Shown one piece after another: positions 46,601 through 58,557 of a DNA stretch of 64,000 bases (positions are counted from its first letter, which is position 1; each line of letters starts with the position of its first letter). Origin of the DNA: Sapria himalayana (Eukaryota; Streptophyta; Magnoliopsida; Malpighiales; Rafflesiaceae); NCBI GenBank assembly GCA_029783825.1, contig JAREIK010000500.1, positions 1,095,001 to 1,159,000 of the forward strand. The letters run 5' to 3'. A model generated the notes under the pieces. That model saw only the letters and a program-made list of their open reading frames with translations, was not told where the DNA came from and did not search any database. A program made the position numbers and the translations under genes.

Positions 46601-48110
46601 TGTTGAGGTTTCGGGCAGAATATCCAATCTAATTGCAACATAAACATAGTGGAATTTATAATTTTTATCCCTTAACCCACCAAGGATCACATGCATTTCA
46701 TAAAAATATGAAGGAATGATAAACGTAACTTACCTCTTGTAGATCAATTCGTCAAGTTTTCAAAGTGAGCGTCTTGGTTTATTTTGATCTTCAAATATAC
46801 TGCCTTTCTGAAAAAATGACCACCCTCTACAAATATCCACACTTGAAAAAAATAATGAATGATCTTGTTGAATGCTAATTCGGATTCGTCTTCTCAAAAC
46901 AAATGGGTTTCTCTCTGTTTTATAAAAGATGACTATTTGCATCAAATATGTCTCACATATATATATACAAGTCTACTAGGGTTTTAGTCATAAATGAATT
47001 TAATTATATATTTAAAACTCTTTTAAATAATAACAACTTAAATTCAAATTAAAAAACCTCTTTTAAATGAATATATTCATTAAATCTCATGTTTAATGTA
47101 ACAAATTTATTATTTATTTAAATTATGAATTTAAACTTTATCAAAATTAAATTCGAATTTAAATAATAACTAATTGTTATTTATGATTTAAAATATCTCT
47201 TCATTTTAAATTACTACAGAGAATGAAAAACTATAACCATTATTATTCAAATTTAAACTTTATGAACTTGCGACCATTGCAAGTTCAATTAGCATTGGTA
47301 GTATGCCTAAATCATATTTTGATCCTAAAAATTATAAGTGGTCACTATCAAGACATTATGACTACCCAAGTTAATTGAAAAGCTCATGATCTGAGACAAC
47401 CTTAATATAACTAATGACATAATCTTTTTGCCTCTTGATATCTTGATAAAATATAAGGCACGTACAAAGTCAATATTATATCATTCTATCTTTAATTACT
47501 CAAAATCCAATTAAATTAACTAAAAAAATGATATTGATCTTTATCAATTTATTTGAGCATGGTCATATATTTCTCATTCTCAATTATCAAGGGGACCTAG
47601 AGATATCTCTCTTATAACAAGAGGGACAAATTCCATCTTAATCGCTCATATCTCATTTCATAATTTTTATTATGTTCAAGTATAACCTTTATATTCAACT
47701 AATTAAAGATAATGTTTGATTATATCAAAACACAATACTCTTTATGTTGAAGAACTATATCAATCTCATGTCAAAGGATTTAATAACATTACTATTAGAG
47801 ATTAACTTATGACTTTGATCTATGTATTAATCTCAAGATGGGTCTGTCCAATATTTGTTCTCAATAAATATATATAAATTTGATTGGTATCTCATACACA
47901 TATTCAGCCTATGAATATCAATCAAACTTTATACTAATCTTTATTCATTGTTATTCCCATAACAATAACTGAATAGGGATATTTAGAATAATTTAAATAT
48001 TATTCAAGGATATTATATATAATAAACATGCAAATCATAATAATAATTAATTCTCACAAACAGTCAAAATGTTATGTCCATATGATAGGCCTAAAACACT
48101 ATTACTAACA
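46601..48110 (-). repeat. Copia L 5' LTR, 1510 bp
   Basis: On the minus strand it begins TGTTAGTAATAG (48110 leftward) and ends CCTCAACA at 46601, the TG...CA form. The primer-binding site abuts it on one side. On the other side is the candidate 5-bp target ATAAA (48111-48115). No second copy of this LTR lies in the window. Confidence 0.8.
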
Positions 48111-48115
48111 ATAAA

Positions 48116-48540
48116 GAGATTAATCTTTACTTGGGAGATGCTATGAAAGTGATAACTATTAGTGTACGAGGTTGTTATCTTAATTTGGGAAGAAATTTTT
48201 TATATTACAATCAAAAATTCTATTACAATCAACCTGAATGAATGATTCATCTATTCTAGTTTGTTAGTAGAAAATATTTATATTATTAAACATGTCTCTC
48301 ATTCACTACAACAAACTTAATTGAATAACACTAATATTTTTCTTTATAAGAGAAAGTATTCTACCCAAATTAACTGAATATATTTTTAGCACTTATGCCT
48401 AAGTCATATAAATCTAAAAAGGATTTGAAGACTAATTAATAATGACACCTTTGAATTTATTACAAGTGGAGACACTTCCAATTAATGAGTTCTGTATAGA
48501 AGAAAAAATGAATAGTCAACTTATTTAAGCTAAATGTTAG
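48116..48540 (+). pseudogene. Copia A protease tail and GAG-pre-integrase
   Basis: Frames read 'EINLYLGDAMKVITISVRGCYLNLG', aligning to copia 'KGEMxLxVGxGxxVxAxAVGxxxLxL', and near 48470 'YRRKNE*STYLS', aligning to 'CIEGKMTKxPF'. The element starts abruptly at the edge of copia L, as expected if copia L inserted there. Decay is heavy. Confidence 0.55.
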
Positions 48541-48544
48541 AGTC

Positions 48545-48800
48545 AAATAATAGTTAAAATTGATTCATTCTGATTTGTGTGAACCCATGATTATCCAATC
48601 TAGAGGTGGCTTTTTTATTTCATCGCCTTTATTGATAATTACTCGAGATATTAATATATTTCAAGTATTGTAAGTTATTATTTGACGTATTGTAAGATCG
48701 AACCCTTTGAGAAATTCAAAAAGTATAGGACATAAATGAGAAAGTGTCTCAAAAAATGTCTCAAGTCATTATGATTCGATCATAGTGGTGAGTATCTCAT
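48545..48800 (+). pseudogene. Copia A integrase remnant
   Basis: It reads 'LIHSDLCEPMIIQSRGGFF' and further on 'PFEKFKKY' and 'FDHSGEYL', with frameshifts. These correspond to 'LIHSDVCGPMxxxARGGxxYFITFxDDYSRYG', 'ALExFKEFK' and 'SDRGGEYL'. The integrase-to-RT stretch is shortened by deletion near 48850-48950. Confidence 0.65.
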
Positions 48801-49035
48801 GGAAGAGTTTAGAGACAACTTATTAGAATAAGAGATTACATATCATTTATCTATACATAGTGTGCCACAATGAGTATTCCAAGATCTAGATGCTTTCTTA
48901 AGTTCATAAATAGATTTCTTAAGTTTGCATGAAAATTGACATGTATTATTGGCCCTTTTCTATGAAACCAGCTAGTTACTTGATGTAGATTCACTCCTCA
49001 AGAAGTTCATTTAAAAATATAATGTTTATGTTTAT

Positions 49036-49260
49036 TTGCTAAACTTCATAATTGAAATGAGTTGCAATGTAGTCTTTACTTGTGTAGAAAAAAACTATAA
49101 TGGAAGCATGGTGATATTCTTAGTATTATACATAGATGACATCATGCTCATTTGTAGTGATATAAAAGAATTATATTTATTCAAGGTATGGTTATCTTGC
49201 CCATTTGATATGAAAGACTTGGGAGATGTTAGTCACATTATTGGGATTAAGCTTTTGTGA
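49036..49260 (+). pseudogene. Copia A reverse transcriptase fragment
   Basis: The 74-residue frame ends 'CVEKNYNGSMVIFLVLYIDDIMLICSDIKELYLFKVWLSCPFDMKDLGDVSHIIGIKLL'. YIDD corresponds to the catalytic YVDD box of copia RT, and 'FxMKDLGxxxxxLGIxL' follows at the normal distance. The start methionine is internal to the family's polyprotein. Upstream RT blocks are missing or unreadable. Confidence 0.85.
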
Positions 49261-50118
49261 AATCACAAATAAAGAATATTGGGCTTATCATCTACTTATA
49301 TTGATCAGGTACTAACCCAATTTAACATGTAGGATTCCAAAAAAGATGTTCTTTCTTTAAGACATAGTATCATTTTATCAAATAATCAGTATCCAAAATA
49401 CATGATGAGATAGAGAAAATGAAATTAGTTCATTATGTAACATTAGTAGGAAGCCTAATGTATGTAATACTTTACACAATACCTAACATCTATTTTGCTA
49501 TTGGCATGGTATGCATATATCAATCTAGCCTTGGGCATGAATATTAGATAATAGTAAAGCACATAATCAAGTAGCTGAAAAAGACTAAAGATTAGATGTT
49601 AGTTTACTAGGTAGAAAATCTTGTACTTATAAGGTATATAGACCCAATTAGATGATGATTCCAATAATTCAACCTCTAGTTATGTGTTTACCTTAGAGAG
49701 TGGAGCCATAAATTGGAAGAGCATCAAGTAGTCTTGTATTGTGATTTCACCATGGAGGTTGAATATGTGGCAGCCTTAGAGGCAACAAAAAAAGTAATTT
49801 GACTTAGAAACTTATTGTTGGATCTTGGAGTAATTCATTTGATACAATTACCTATTACACTTTATTGTCATAATAGTAGAGAAACTGTTAACTCGATGGA
49901 ACTTAAGACTCATAAAAAGGAAAAAGACATTGAGCACATATATCATATGGTTAGAGATATCATGTAATGAGGAGATATCATGGTAACCAAAAAAACATAT
50001 GTGGACACAACCTAACAGTTTTTTTACAATGAGCTTATCAGCTAAATTTTTGTATAGACATATAGAATGAATGAGAGTGAGACATGTAACATCATAGCAT
50101 TAACCCTAAGTGAGAGAT
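49261..50118 (+). pseudogene. Copia A connection and RNase H remnant
   Basis: In broken frames: 'VHYVTLVGSLMYVILYTIPNIYFAIGMVCIYQSSLGHEY' (49430-49550), then 'YVAALEATKKVI*LRNLLLDLGVIHLIQLPITLYCHNSRETVNSMELKTHKKEKDIEHIYHMVRDIM' (49765-49965). These are 'YxSAVGSLMYAMxxTRPDIxxAVGxxSRYxxNPG' and the RNase H blocks 'EAEYxA', 'LRxxLxxLG', 'LYCDN' and 'KHIxxxxHxVRD'. LYCDN is LYCHN here, losing an acidic residue. The LTR begins at 50119. Confidence 0.8.
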
Positions 50119-51139
50119 TATTAGGACTATACATATACTAAAAATCATTTTATTATCATATGTATGCTTATTTTATGAATTTTTTTTGTTACATTTGAAT
50201 GAGAATATACATGAGCTAAGTTTACATTTAAATATAATACACATGTATCTCTTATTTTGCATTGTAGATGATTTAATAAGTAAAATTTATCATATATATA
50301 GAAGAAAAAAACATCAATTCTTATAGAATACAATCCTTTTAATTATAGTCTAAATAGAGTTGGACACATGATATATAAGATTATAGCATAAGATTTCATT
50401 AGGTATGTCTTGACTACGAGGAATAATAAAGTTCTAAGTTCTTGTACTAGTGCCCTTGTGTACTGAAAGGAACTAAGTTAGGGCAATTATTTTATACTGA
50501 CATATAAAATAAATAATACTCCATTGTTATTATGAAGACTTTATTTTTAATCTTGAGATTATTTATAAACACATATATTTATTGAAGATCATTTTGATTC
50601 ATAAAGAACGTGATCTATAAATAGATTAATAAGCTCAATGAGTTGGATGGTTGTGTCAATTGTATGATAAATATTAATTATTAATAAAATTTACATCTTA
50701 TTAAAAGGATTATGATTCCCTCTTGAGGATACTTGTAAATTTTTAATTATGTCAAATCTTATTGGTGGATTTTTAATCTAGCATATCAGATAAGTTAAGT
50801 GGAAGAGCTAAAGAAAAGTATAAGATATTTATTAAATGAAATTGTCAATAATTTAATTTAATTAATGAGTGTATATAATTTTAACATGTGGAGATAAATA
50901 AGTATTAAATAAAAAAAGGCATAAATTATATTTTGAAAAAATAAGAAAGTGCAATTATAATTTCATAGTAGAAAGAATTATAATTAATATAACTTAGATC
51001 ATTAAATTTATATTGGAAGCCTAAAATCTTATTTAAGTCCGAGTTCCCTTTCATTGCCTCAACCTGTACCATAAGTGAAAACTTCATAAATCATAAGAGA
51101 AGGTTTTATTTATATGTTTATACACACACACACACATGT
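50119..51139 (+). repeat. Copia A 3' LTR (interrupted by a CACTA)
   Basis: It follows RNase H and a short purine-rich tract. It begins TATTAGGACTATAC, a one-base decay of TGTTAG. Homologous copies lie at 54351-54985 and 60985-61960. The LTR is interrupted at 51140 by the CACTA element, and part of it may continue at 52693 and beyond. Confidence 0.75.
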
Positions 51140-52692
51140 CACTACAAGAAAAGGCCCATATAGCTAGGGAAATTTCCCTAGCTATATGGGCTTTTTCTGT
51201 TGCTAAAATATAATAATGACAAATTAATGATAAAAATAATATAAAGCTGAAGTGTTCGTCGCAAAATATTAACGAGGTAAAAAAATTCCCTAGCTAATTT
51301 TTTAATGACGAAAATTTTGTAGCTAATTATTTTTTTTCTCTTCCTAATTTTGTTTGTAATTAAAAGTTACAAAAAATTCCCTAGCTATTTTCATTCCAAA
51401 ACTATTTTCACATTTTTTTTACAAAAAATTTGATTACATATTTTTTCAATTTTTATATAAAATTGAATAAAATTATATACTATAAACCATTATTTATAAT
51501 TAACAAAAAGTAAAAATAGTTAATAAATTATTCTGTTACAGTATGTTACATAGTTAAAACAAAAATATAACAAAATTTGATTACATCTTCTTCTTCATCA
51601 GTGTATCTAACGATAGTGCATGAAGTATAATATATCTGTGAAATTAACATTGCTTTCTCTCCCCCAACTCCTCTAGTCACCATCTTTCTGCTGTGACAAA
51701 GCTATCCTAGTCGCATTGCATCATGTCTAGTGAAATGTTAGTTTCTATGTTTCTGCAATTAGGGAAAGAATGACCTCATTGATGAAGTCGATGTAGTGCA
51801 AGCTCCATTTTTGAATGGGTGCCACCACCAGGAAAATTGAGATATTCGCCTGTAACTTTAACCTAATTCTAATGTCCTTCACTTCTGCAAGCTTCATATC
51901 TATAGTATATATGGGGAACATTGGGGTACCATATCTGCACGAAAATTAAACCAGTCAATCGAATCAAGATAAATAAATAAAAAAGGTTCTGTTTTGATAA
52001 ATATATGGTAAAATAATTCAATACAACTTATACATAATGTATAATACTATAGTATATATGTACATATATACTATAAAAACCATAGATTCTAATCCCCAGT
52101 TCTAATTTCCCTAGCAATAACATCAGATTCATTACCAATGAGATCACCAAAAACCACTGATTCCAAAACATTAGATGTCATAAAATCATAGTGCAAGGGA
52201 GGAATGGCATTAGGCACCTCTCAAATGTTAGAAATGCGCATTCAATAATGATCTAGTACACTGCTTGAGAGAGTTGCCTTTAACTCACATATCTAAAAAC
52301 ACATGATCTAGTATTCATAGTAAATATGTTTATATCATATTAAACTATAAAATTTAAACAAAAATAAAGCTTTGTGAATAAGAATGTCTCTTAGGCACTA
52401 CCAAGGCTAGGAATTCATAGCCTTGGTAGTTTATTACACACACAATGCAAACATGTGGACTATTACATGTGTATGCACACATGCAATATAATATTATAAT
52501 GTATGTGTCACTCTCTCTTTAGCTCATTAACATCTAAATTTCCATCACTAATTTGTCACAAATCCATCACAAATTTGTAATGCAATGTAAAATTAAAAAT
52601 CTCTTGCTTTTCCCTCGCTAATTCCTCTCTACTTAGCTAGGGATTTTTTCCTAGCAAAATTTCCATATCTAAACTGATATTTTCTTGTAGTG
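51140..52692. mobile_element. Non-autonomous CACTA element, 1553 bp
   Basis: The ends are CACTACAAGAAAA and, inverted, CACTACAAGAAAA, 13 perfect bases. Flanking trinucleotides TGT and TAT differ by one transition, consistent with a decayed 3-bp duplication. Subterminal 'agctaggga' motifs occur in both orientations at both ends. A near-perfect palindrome spans 51147-51198. No ORF over about 60 codons and no TNP2 motif are present, so mobilisation needed a transposase in trans. Confidence 0.9.
51147..51198. repeat. 52-bp near-perfect palindrome in the CACTA subterminus
   Basis: The centre lies between 51172 and 51173. The inner 38 bases (51154-51191) are a perfect inverted repeat and only one pair is mismatched further out. 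It contains 'agctagggaaa' and its inverse, the motif repeated at the element's ends. Confidence 0.9.
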
Positions 52693-53036
52693 TATATTTA
52701 ATCGATTTAAGTAATTTTATTTAAATATATATAAAACAAATAATTTTATTCTTTGCATGATTAATGATAAAGTCACATCACTTTGTGTGATGTGATGGGT
52801 GCTTGTCAAAGGAAGCAAAAATAAAAGAAGAGAACCAACTTTTCTTCTTGTTTATTTTGTTGGTGTGGGATATATGTGAGAATATTAAGCTTCAAGGGAA
52901 GAATATATTCCAAGCTGAGCTCTTTGAAATCCAATGAAGGTATATCTTTTATTCAATTCACATAACTCAAAAAATGGTTTGATAAGCATTCAAAAAATCT
53001 AAGTTTTCTTGGGATTCAAGTTTTAATAGCCTATTA
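52693..53036. other. Probable remainder of copia A LTR
   Basis: This lies between the CACTA and copia B copy 2. A GA/TTC-rich patch (52820-52860) resembles 61960-62000 beyond the third LTR copy. No coding signal is seen. Confidence 0.4.
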
Positions 53037-53429
53037 CATATGCTGGCACAATAATCTTTTCTTCATTTTTTATTCTTCATAATGTTTTCTATGTGCTTCA
53101 TTTCCCTTTCAATTTAATTTCAAGCAGCAAGGTCACTTCATCCTATCCTTATTGTCCCATCTTTCATCTCAATTGGTGTGTCGTGCAAGATCTCCAAAAC
53201 TAGAAGATGACTAGATTAGCAAAGAAGATCAATGATCTCTATCATCTCAAATCTCCTCAACTTCTAGGTTCCCCACTATCACTTGTGTGTCTTATTCTCA
53301 TAACCTATAAAGCTGATATTTGATATTTTTGGTTATGCCATTTATCTAATTCTTGATTAAATAAAATTATATTTCCATTCCCTCATTAAATTAATATCAC
53401 ATCTATCATTTTGCTAAATAGAGATGCTC

Positions 53430-53880
53430 TCTTCTCCTTTTTGTCATTTTACTTTTAATGCTTATTTTAACTTGATTCATGTGGACATATAGGGTCCTTC
53501 TAATATTGTTTCCATGTATGACCATTAGTATTTTTTTTTTACTATTATTAATGAAAATAGCAGATTCTATATGGTTTTTTAATGAAATATATATCTTAAG
53601 TTCACTCTTTTGCAAATTTTTTTTTTCTTATTGAGATGTAATTTTTTATTAAAATCAATTGTGTTAGAACTAATAATGGACTAGAATTTTATATGCATGA
53701 TTTTTATGATTCTAGAAAGATTATTCACCAAACTACTTGTGTTTATACCCTAAATAAAACTTTATCATTGAAAGAAAATATCAATGCAGCCTTTTTGTCT
53801 TTAGATCTCTTAAATTTTAAGCTAACCTTCCTACTATCTTTTCCTCTGATTGTATCTCTCATGTTGTGGACTTAATAAAT
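53430..53880 (+). pseudogene. Copia B copy 2 integrase
   Basis: Frames read 'LIHVDI', 'MTISIFFFTIINENSRFYMVF', and from 53693 'MHDFYDSRKIIHQTTCVYTLNKTLSLKENINAAFLSLDLLNFKLTFLLSF'. The last matches the integrase block 'MHDFYxSxGIIHQxSCxxTPQQNxxVERKHxHxLNxARxLxFQSxLPxxFW'. Frameshifts separate the blocks. Confidence 0.75.
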
Positions 53881-54350
53881 CACATTTTCTATCTAGTGCT
53901 TTCCAACATCACTATATTTTAGATTATTTATAATGTACCTTCTTTTTTTGCTTATTTGAAAGTCTTTAGATGTCTTTGTTGCCTCAACACCTGATTATAC
54001 CTGCACTGAGTTTTCTAGTAGAGCTTTCTAACTTTGATATCCCTATGTAATTGCTTCCTTATCTTTTTTGTATCTCTCACTCTCTTCTAATGTACTTGGC
54101 TATACTCAGCAAGATATTTGCAATGTCATTTTACATGGTGATCTTCATGAAGAGATTAACATGACTTCCTCCATGTTTTCAAAATTTTATTCCTAATCAA
54201 GGCTACAAGCATGTTAAATCTCTGTATTGATTAAAAAAAGCAAGTCAATTGTGGAATGCTAAGCTCCAACTTCTTTTTTGTCTCAAGGTTTTAAATAATC
54301 TTGTTAAATCTTTTTACTGAGCACCTTGGTGATTTCTTCATTACTCTTTT

Positions 54351-54985
54351 TGTTAGAGCTATATATACTAAAAACCATTTTATTATCATGGATGTTTATT
54401 TAATTCTTTTTCTAATAAAATTATGTTATTTTCAAGAGATGTGTTTTCCTTTAAGTAAATACATGTGTGTTTTTTATTCTACAAGTAGATGATTTGATGT
54501 GTAGACTTTAGATTACATATAAAAGATCAAACCATCAATTCTTATTGAATATAAGCTATTTATTCATAGTATAAATGAAGTTAGAGACACTATTAGTAAG
54601 ATTGTAGTACAATTTTTTAGAAGGTTTGTCTTGAAAATGGGGAATGGTAAAGTTCCCACTTGTACAAGTAACTTGTATGTGTTGAATGAGACTATCTTGA
54701 GGTGATTATATAATATTGAGACGTAAAATAATTAGTATATTAGTGTTATTTTTAATATAATTATTCTTAATCTCGAGATAATTAATAAACACATATTTAT
54801 TATTGGTTATTTTGATTCATATATAGTTAGATTTAAATGTTAATCAATAATCTTGGTGAATTGGATAACTATATTAATTATATAGTGAATATTAATTAGT
54901 GACATAATTGATATCCTATAAATTAGATTGATAATATCTTTTTGAGGAAACTTTTAAGTTTTAATTATGTCAAATCCTATAGGTG
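54351..54985 (+). repeat. Copia A-family LTR fragment nested in copia B
   Basis: It begins TGTTAGAGCTATATATAC and follows 50119-50770 block by block to 'tatgtcaaatcctataggtgg', where homology stops about 350 bp short of the other copies. No direct repeat flanks it, so it is a truncated rather than clean solo LTR. Confidence 0.7.
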
Positions 54986-54989
54986 GTAT

Positions 54990-55258
54990 TTTACTTGCTC
55001 AAAAATATGCACCTTAATCACTCCTTTCATGTTTTGATTTATTATTATAATGAATCTACCATGTTTTTTCCAAGAATCTCATTTTCTTCATTATTATTTA
55101 GTATGTGAGAAGCTTTTATCCAACTTGATTCATTTTCTTCATATTGATACTTCAAACTAGCTAGCTAATTTCATGACTAAACCTCTTTCTTCCTAATTAT
55201 TTCATGTATTTGTATCCAAGTTAGGCACCCACAATCTTTATGCTCAAGCTTGAGTGGG
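54990..55258 (+). pseudogene. Copia B copy 2 RNase H end and polypurine tract
   Basis: It reads 'CEKLLSNLIHFLHIDTSN*LANFMTKPLSS*LFHVFVSKLGTHNLYAQA*VG', aligning to the copia C-terminus 'VREKVLxxxLxxxxVxTxxQxADxxTKPLSxxxFxxLRxKLxVxxxxAxLEG'. TTGAGTGGGGA at 55248-55258 is the polypurine primer. Confidence 0.8.
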
Positions 55259-55445
55259 GATATTAAAACTATTTAATATAATAAAGATTAGTTTCTATGA
55301 TTAGATGTGATGAATTTCATGCCCACCTGGATAGTTAAATTTCTTTAAATAATTTTTTCCTTCTCTTTTCCTATGTAAATAAATAGGCTACAAGTGTAAG
55401 ACAAAAATAAGAAACTTAATAAAAAGATTTGTTTGTTTTTTTATT
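55259..55445 (+). repeat. Copia B copy 2 3' LTR
   Basis: It begins right after the polypurine tract and is homologous to 23563-23752. At about 190 bp it is short for a copia LTR. Confidence 0.7.
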
Positions 55446-55479
55446 TTTTGAATATTTAAAAAATAGGAGAATTATTATC

Positions 55480-57015
55480 AGTGGATAATGATACTAAAAA
55501 AAAACTAAATAAGGAAAATATTGATTCCCATGATTTGAGCTAGATAGTAGGAATGATCATAACAAATAATATAGTTTGATTGCAAACCCTTAAGTTAGAA
55601 TATCACCTTTGAATCTAGGGCAATGCAATTGTTCAATCTTATTTGAAGGTGGAATATACTCAGATGTGAGTAAACTAATCAAACAATTATAATTTAAAAT
55701 ATCAAGTAATTAATAAAAAAATAATAGCAATCCTAATTTGTGATGGTCTTTTTTAGATTTTCATTTACATAAATTTGAATTAATTTTTAGAAATCATATT
55801 CATATTTCAATTTGTATTCTATTAATATTTCTTAATATTTTATCAACTAATCCATAAGTTACATGCTATTATAATCATTATAATTTTGAATGTGATTATT
55901 GGTCTTAAATAAATTTTGCTATAAATTAAATAATATATATAATGTGTAAGCTTTCATGAATTTTGGTCCACTTTGTAATCACTATATAGTTGTTTTAAAT
56001 TTTTTTGATAATGTATTCATACATAAATAAAACACTTTTTTGATAATTTTATTTATTAATAAAGCAAAACGTGGTGTGTTTATTAATATATGATTTTTTA
56101 GGAGTTGACTAAATGTAAATTTAATTGTACTTCTAATTATACACAATTAGAATGCATTGTTACATATGATAAGACAAAATTATTTTGTACACATAATAAT
56201 CTATGGTTCAAATGTCATTATTTTTTTTTTCATAATATTGATATTTTCTAAAATATTTTTTGTAGAAGATAATTTAGGCCACATTTTTACAGCATTCCCC
56301 AAAATGATTTTTAATTGATTGAGTACACTTTTAAAATACAAAATTTGGGATTGATTTATTTTTAATCTAACTTTGCATCTCTGTGAACCACAACTCTATG
56401 TTTGGTACTGCCAAATGAACCACTTCGAGATCATTTTTAAAAACACATGATTTTGTTTTTTTTTTTTTGTTTAGTAAGAAACATATAATTTCAAAGCTGG
56501 CATGGGTGTTCAATTCACATGACTATCAAACTAGATGGATTGATCCCACCCAAAGTTAACTAGAGGTGGACTTGGGAGAAAAAATATCATTTATATATGG
56601 AATTAGTCAAGCTATGCACCGAGCTAGTCCAGACCATTAGATGATCACTATAATCATGTGAATGAGTGAGTGAGTGAGTGTGTGTGTGTGTGTATCTTTG
56701 AAATCTTGTGTGTTTTATTTTCTCAAAAATTATTTTCAAAGTGAACATTCTCCAAACAAAGATTGATATAAAAGTTAGATCACAAGATATTAATGTTTGA
56801 TCTTAAATATAGAATATATTTTGGAAAAATTATATAAAAGCTCTTTGTTTTGAAATAAAAAATAAAAAAAAAATAACTTAAATTTTTGGGTTTAGATTTT
56901 GATCTACCAAACTCAAAAATAATTGAGTTTTGATGCACTCAATTATGGAAACCTAAAAATATCCTTAAAAAAGTGCAACTTAGCATATTTTCTTTTGCTA
57001 CATTAGCATCATGCC
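55480..57015. repeat. Dispersed repeat family D, copy 3, left part
   Basis: It is collinear with 1900-2640 over its first 800 bp and with 29220-29730 over most of its length. About 430 bp (56380-56810) is absent from copy 2 and includes a GT microsatellite (56664-56692). Confidence 0.65.
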
Positions 57016-57581
57016 TAGGCCTGTCAAATCAAAATTCAACATGACACGATTAAACTACATAATTAACCACTGATTAAACGAGTTTGGGTGAGACCTAAAT
57101 AGGTTCGGATGATAAATGGGTCAACCCATTTAACACGTTTAATAAATGGATAGTGTTCGGGTGAGACATGTTAACATGTTTAATAAATGAGTCGTATTCG
57201 GGTGAGACGTGCTAACCCATTTATAACTCATTTACCCATTTAAATAAACGAGTAAATGGTTAAACGGGCAGTTTACTGTGTTAAATGGGTCAGACGTGTA
57301 GAAAACAGGTAAATAGGTCAAATGAGTGGTTTATCATGTTAACTCAACCCAACCCAACCCATTAAAATTAGATGTGTTAAATGAGTCATGTCGTATTACC
57401 CGTTTATTAAATATTTCGTGTTCATGTTTTGATTTTTTACCCATTTATTAAACGGTTTGTGTTCGTGTTTTGATTTTTTACTCGTTTATTAAATGTGTTG
57501 TGTACGAGTTTATAAGTTTTTCACCCGTCACCCATTAAACCCACAACCATTTAACCCAACCCAACCCATTTGACACCCCTA
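57016..57581. mobile_element. hAT MITE, 566 bp, inserted in repeat D
   Basis: The left terminus is TAGGCCTGTCAAATC and the inverted right terminus TAGGGGTGTCAAATGGG. The interior is filled with 'cccatttaac/gttaaatggg' and 'cgtttattaaa' motifs in both orientations. Flanking 8-mers ATCATGCC and TTCACACC match at 5 of 8, with two transitions. The paralogous copy at 29716-29735 runs through without it and defines the insertion site. No transposase is encoded. Confidence 0.85.
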
Positions 57582-57890
57582 TTCACACCCAAAAAAACCA
57601 TACCTGACATACTCAAACTCCCCTCAACTCTCAAAAACATTTATTCAATTCTTCTATTCTTCTTTCATTTCTTCTTTACCGATATCCTCTCCTCACAATC
57701 CCTAATCACAACATATCCATCATCAAAAATTATCTCATTTTCTTGTCTCTTCTCCTCTCATCAAAATACTAATAATGAATACTCAATTTTGTTTTATTTT
57801 GAAAATCTAAAAATATTATTCTAGATTGGTGGCTCATGGTGAATAATTTCAAATGTGTATATATGTATGTACAAACACACATATATATGT
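57582..57890. repeat. Repeat family D, copy 3, right part
   Basis: It continues the match to 29735-30020: 'ctcccctcaactctcaaaaa', 'tcatcaaaaattatctcatt' and 'atggtgaataattccaaatg'-like blocks. The 84-codon ORF at 57570 spans the MITE edge and is not a gene. Confidence 0.65.
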
Positions 57891-57951
57891 ATGATTATTT
57901 GATATTCAAATTAAGAAACATTCTTATATATTTTGATAGTTTATGATAATG

Positions 57952-58557
57952 TGTAGATATGGAAATAAAGATATTATATGTTTATGTCATAACTTTGATA
58001 TTTTTGTGAGTTTTAATAAATAGTCATGAAATCAACGGTCTTTTTAATGTGTTCAGCAAAGTGGGTAGAACATTGAGTCTTAAATAGTTTTGGTGCCTAT
58101 ATTATGCCAAATCTTTACCTAATTAGTCAGAAAAATTTTATACATCACAATCCTACAAACTTGTTAGCATAATCAATATATTGCGTAATAAATTTTTAAT
58201 GACTATGATATTATCATGGAGTCATAGTCATACTTATTTTAATAAATTTAAATCTGTAGACACGGAAATAAAGATATTATAGGTTTATGCAATAACTTTG
58301 ATATTTTTGTGAGTTTTAATGAATAGTCATGAAATCAATAGTTTTTTTGATGTGTTCAGCAAAGTGGGTAGAACATCGAGTCTTGAATAGTTTTGGTGTC
58401 TATATTAAGCCAAATTTTTACCTAATTAGTTAGGAAAATTTTTGTACATCACAATCCTATAAACTTGTTAGCATGATCATTTTATTGCGTAATACATTTT
58501 TAATGACTATGATATTATCATGGAGTCATAATCATACTTATCTTAATAAATTTAAAT
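57952..58557. repeat. 303-bp tandem duplication
   Basis: Unit 1 is 57952-58254 and unit 2 58255-58557, over 90 percent alike by eye. Each contains 'ttcagcaaagtgggtagaac' followed by 'attgagtcttaaatag', which resembles the D-arm and anticodon arm of a tRNA but lacks a proper T-arm. Confidence 0.9.

Larger units (their letters stand above)
43318..48110 (-). mobile_element. Copia L: 5' LTR to integrase, 3' part lost
   Basis: Read right to left the order is LTR (46601-48110), primer-binding site, spacer, gag (44890-45267), nucleocapsid (44460-44764), protease region (about 44330-44430), GAG-pre-integrase and integrase (43318-44299). Reverse transcriptase, RNase H and the 3' LTR are absent, and the element stops at the hAT junction. 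On the right the LTR is followed by ATAAA and then by the protease region of a plus-strand copia, so copia L had inserted into that element. Confidence 0.8.
53037..55258 (+). mobile_element. Copia B, copy 2: internal region with a nested LTR fragment
   Basis: 53040-54010 is collinear with 24490-25540 (protease tail, GAG-pre-integrase and integrase). After a broken RT region an unrelated LTR fragment (54351-54985) interrupts, then RNase H resumes (55000-55250), followed by the purine tract and 3' LTR. The 5' LTR and gag are missing, the complement of what is missing in copy 1. Confidence 0.75.

Noticed and set aside
48305..48320. CACTACAA string as a CACTA terminus
   Set aside because: It is an isolated match within copia A with no inverted partner or subterminal repeats.
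57952..58557. tRNA gene pair
   Set aside because: Only a D-arm and anticodon-arm-like half is present. There is no T-arm or acceptor pairing.
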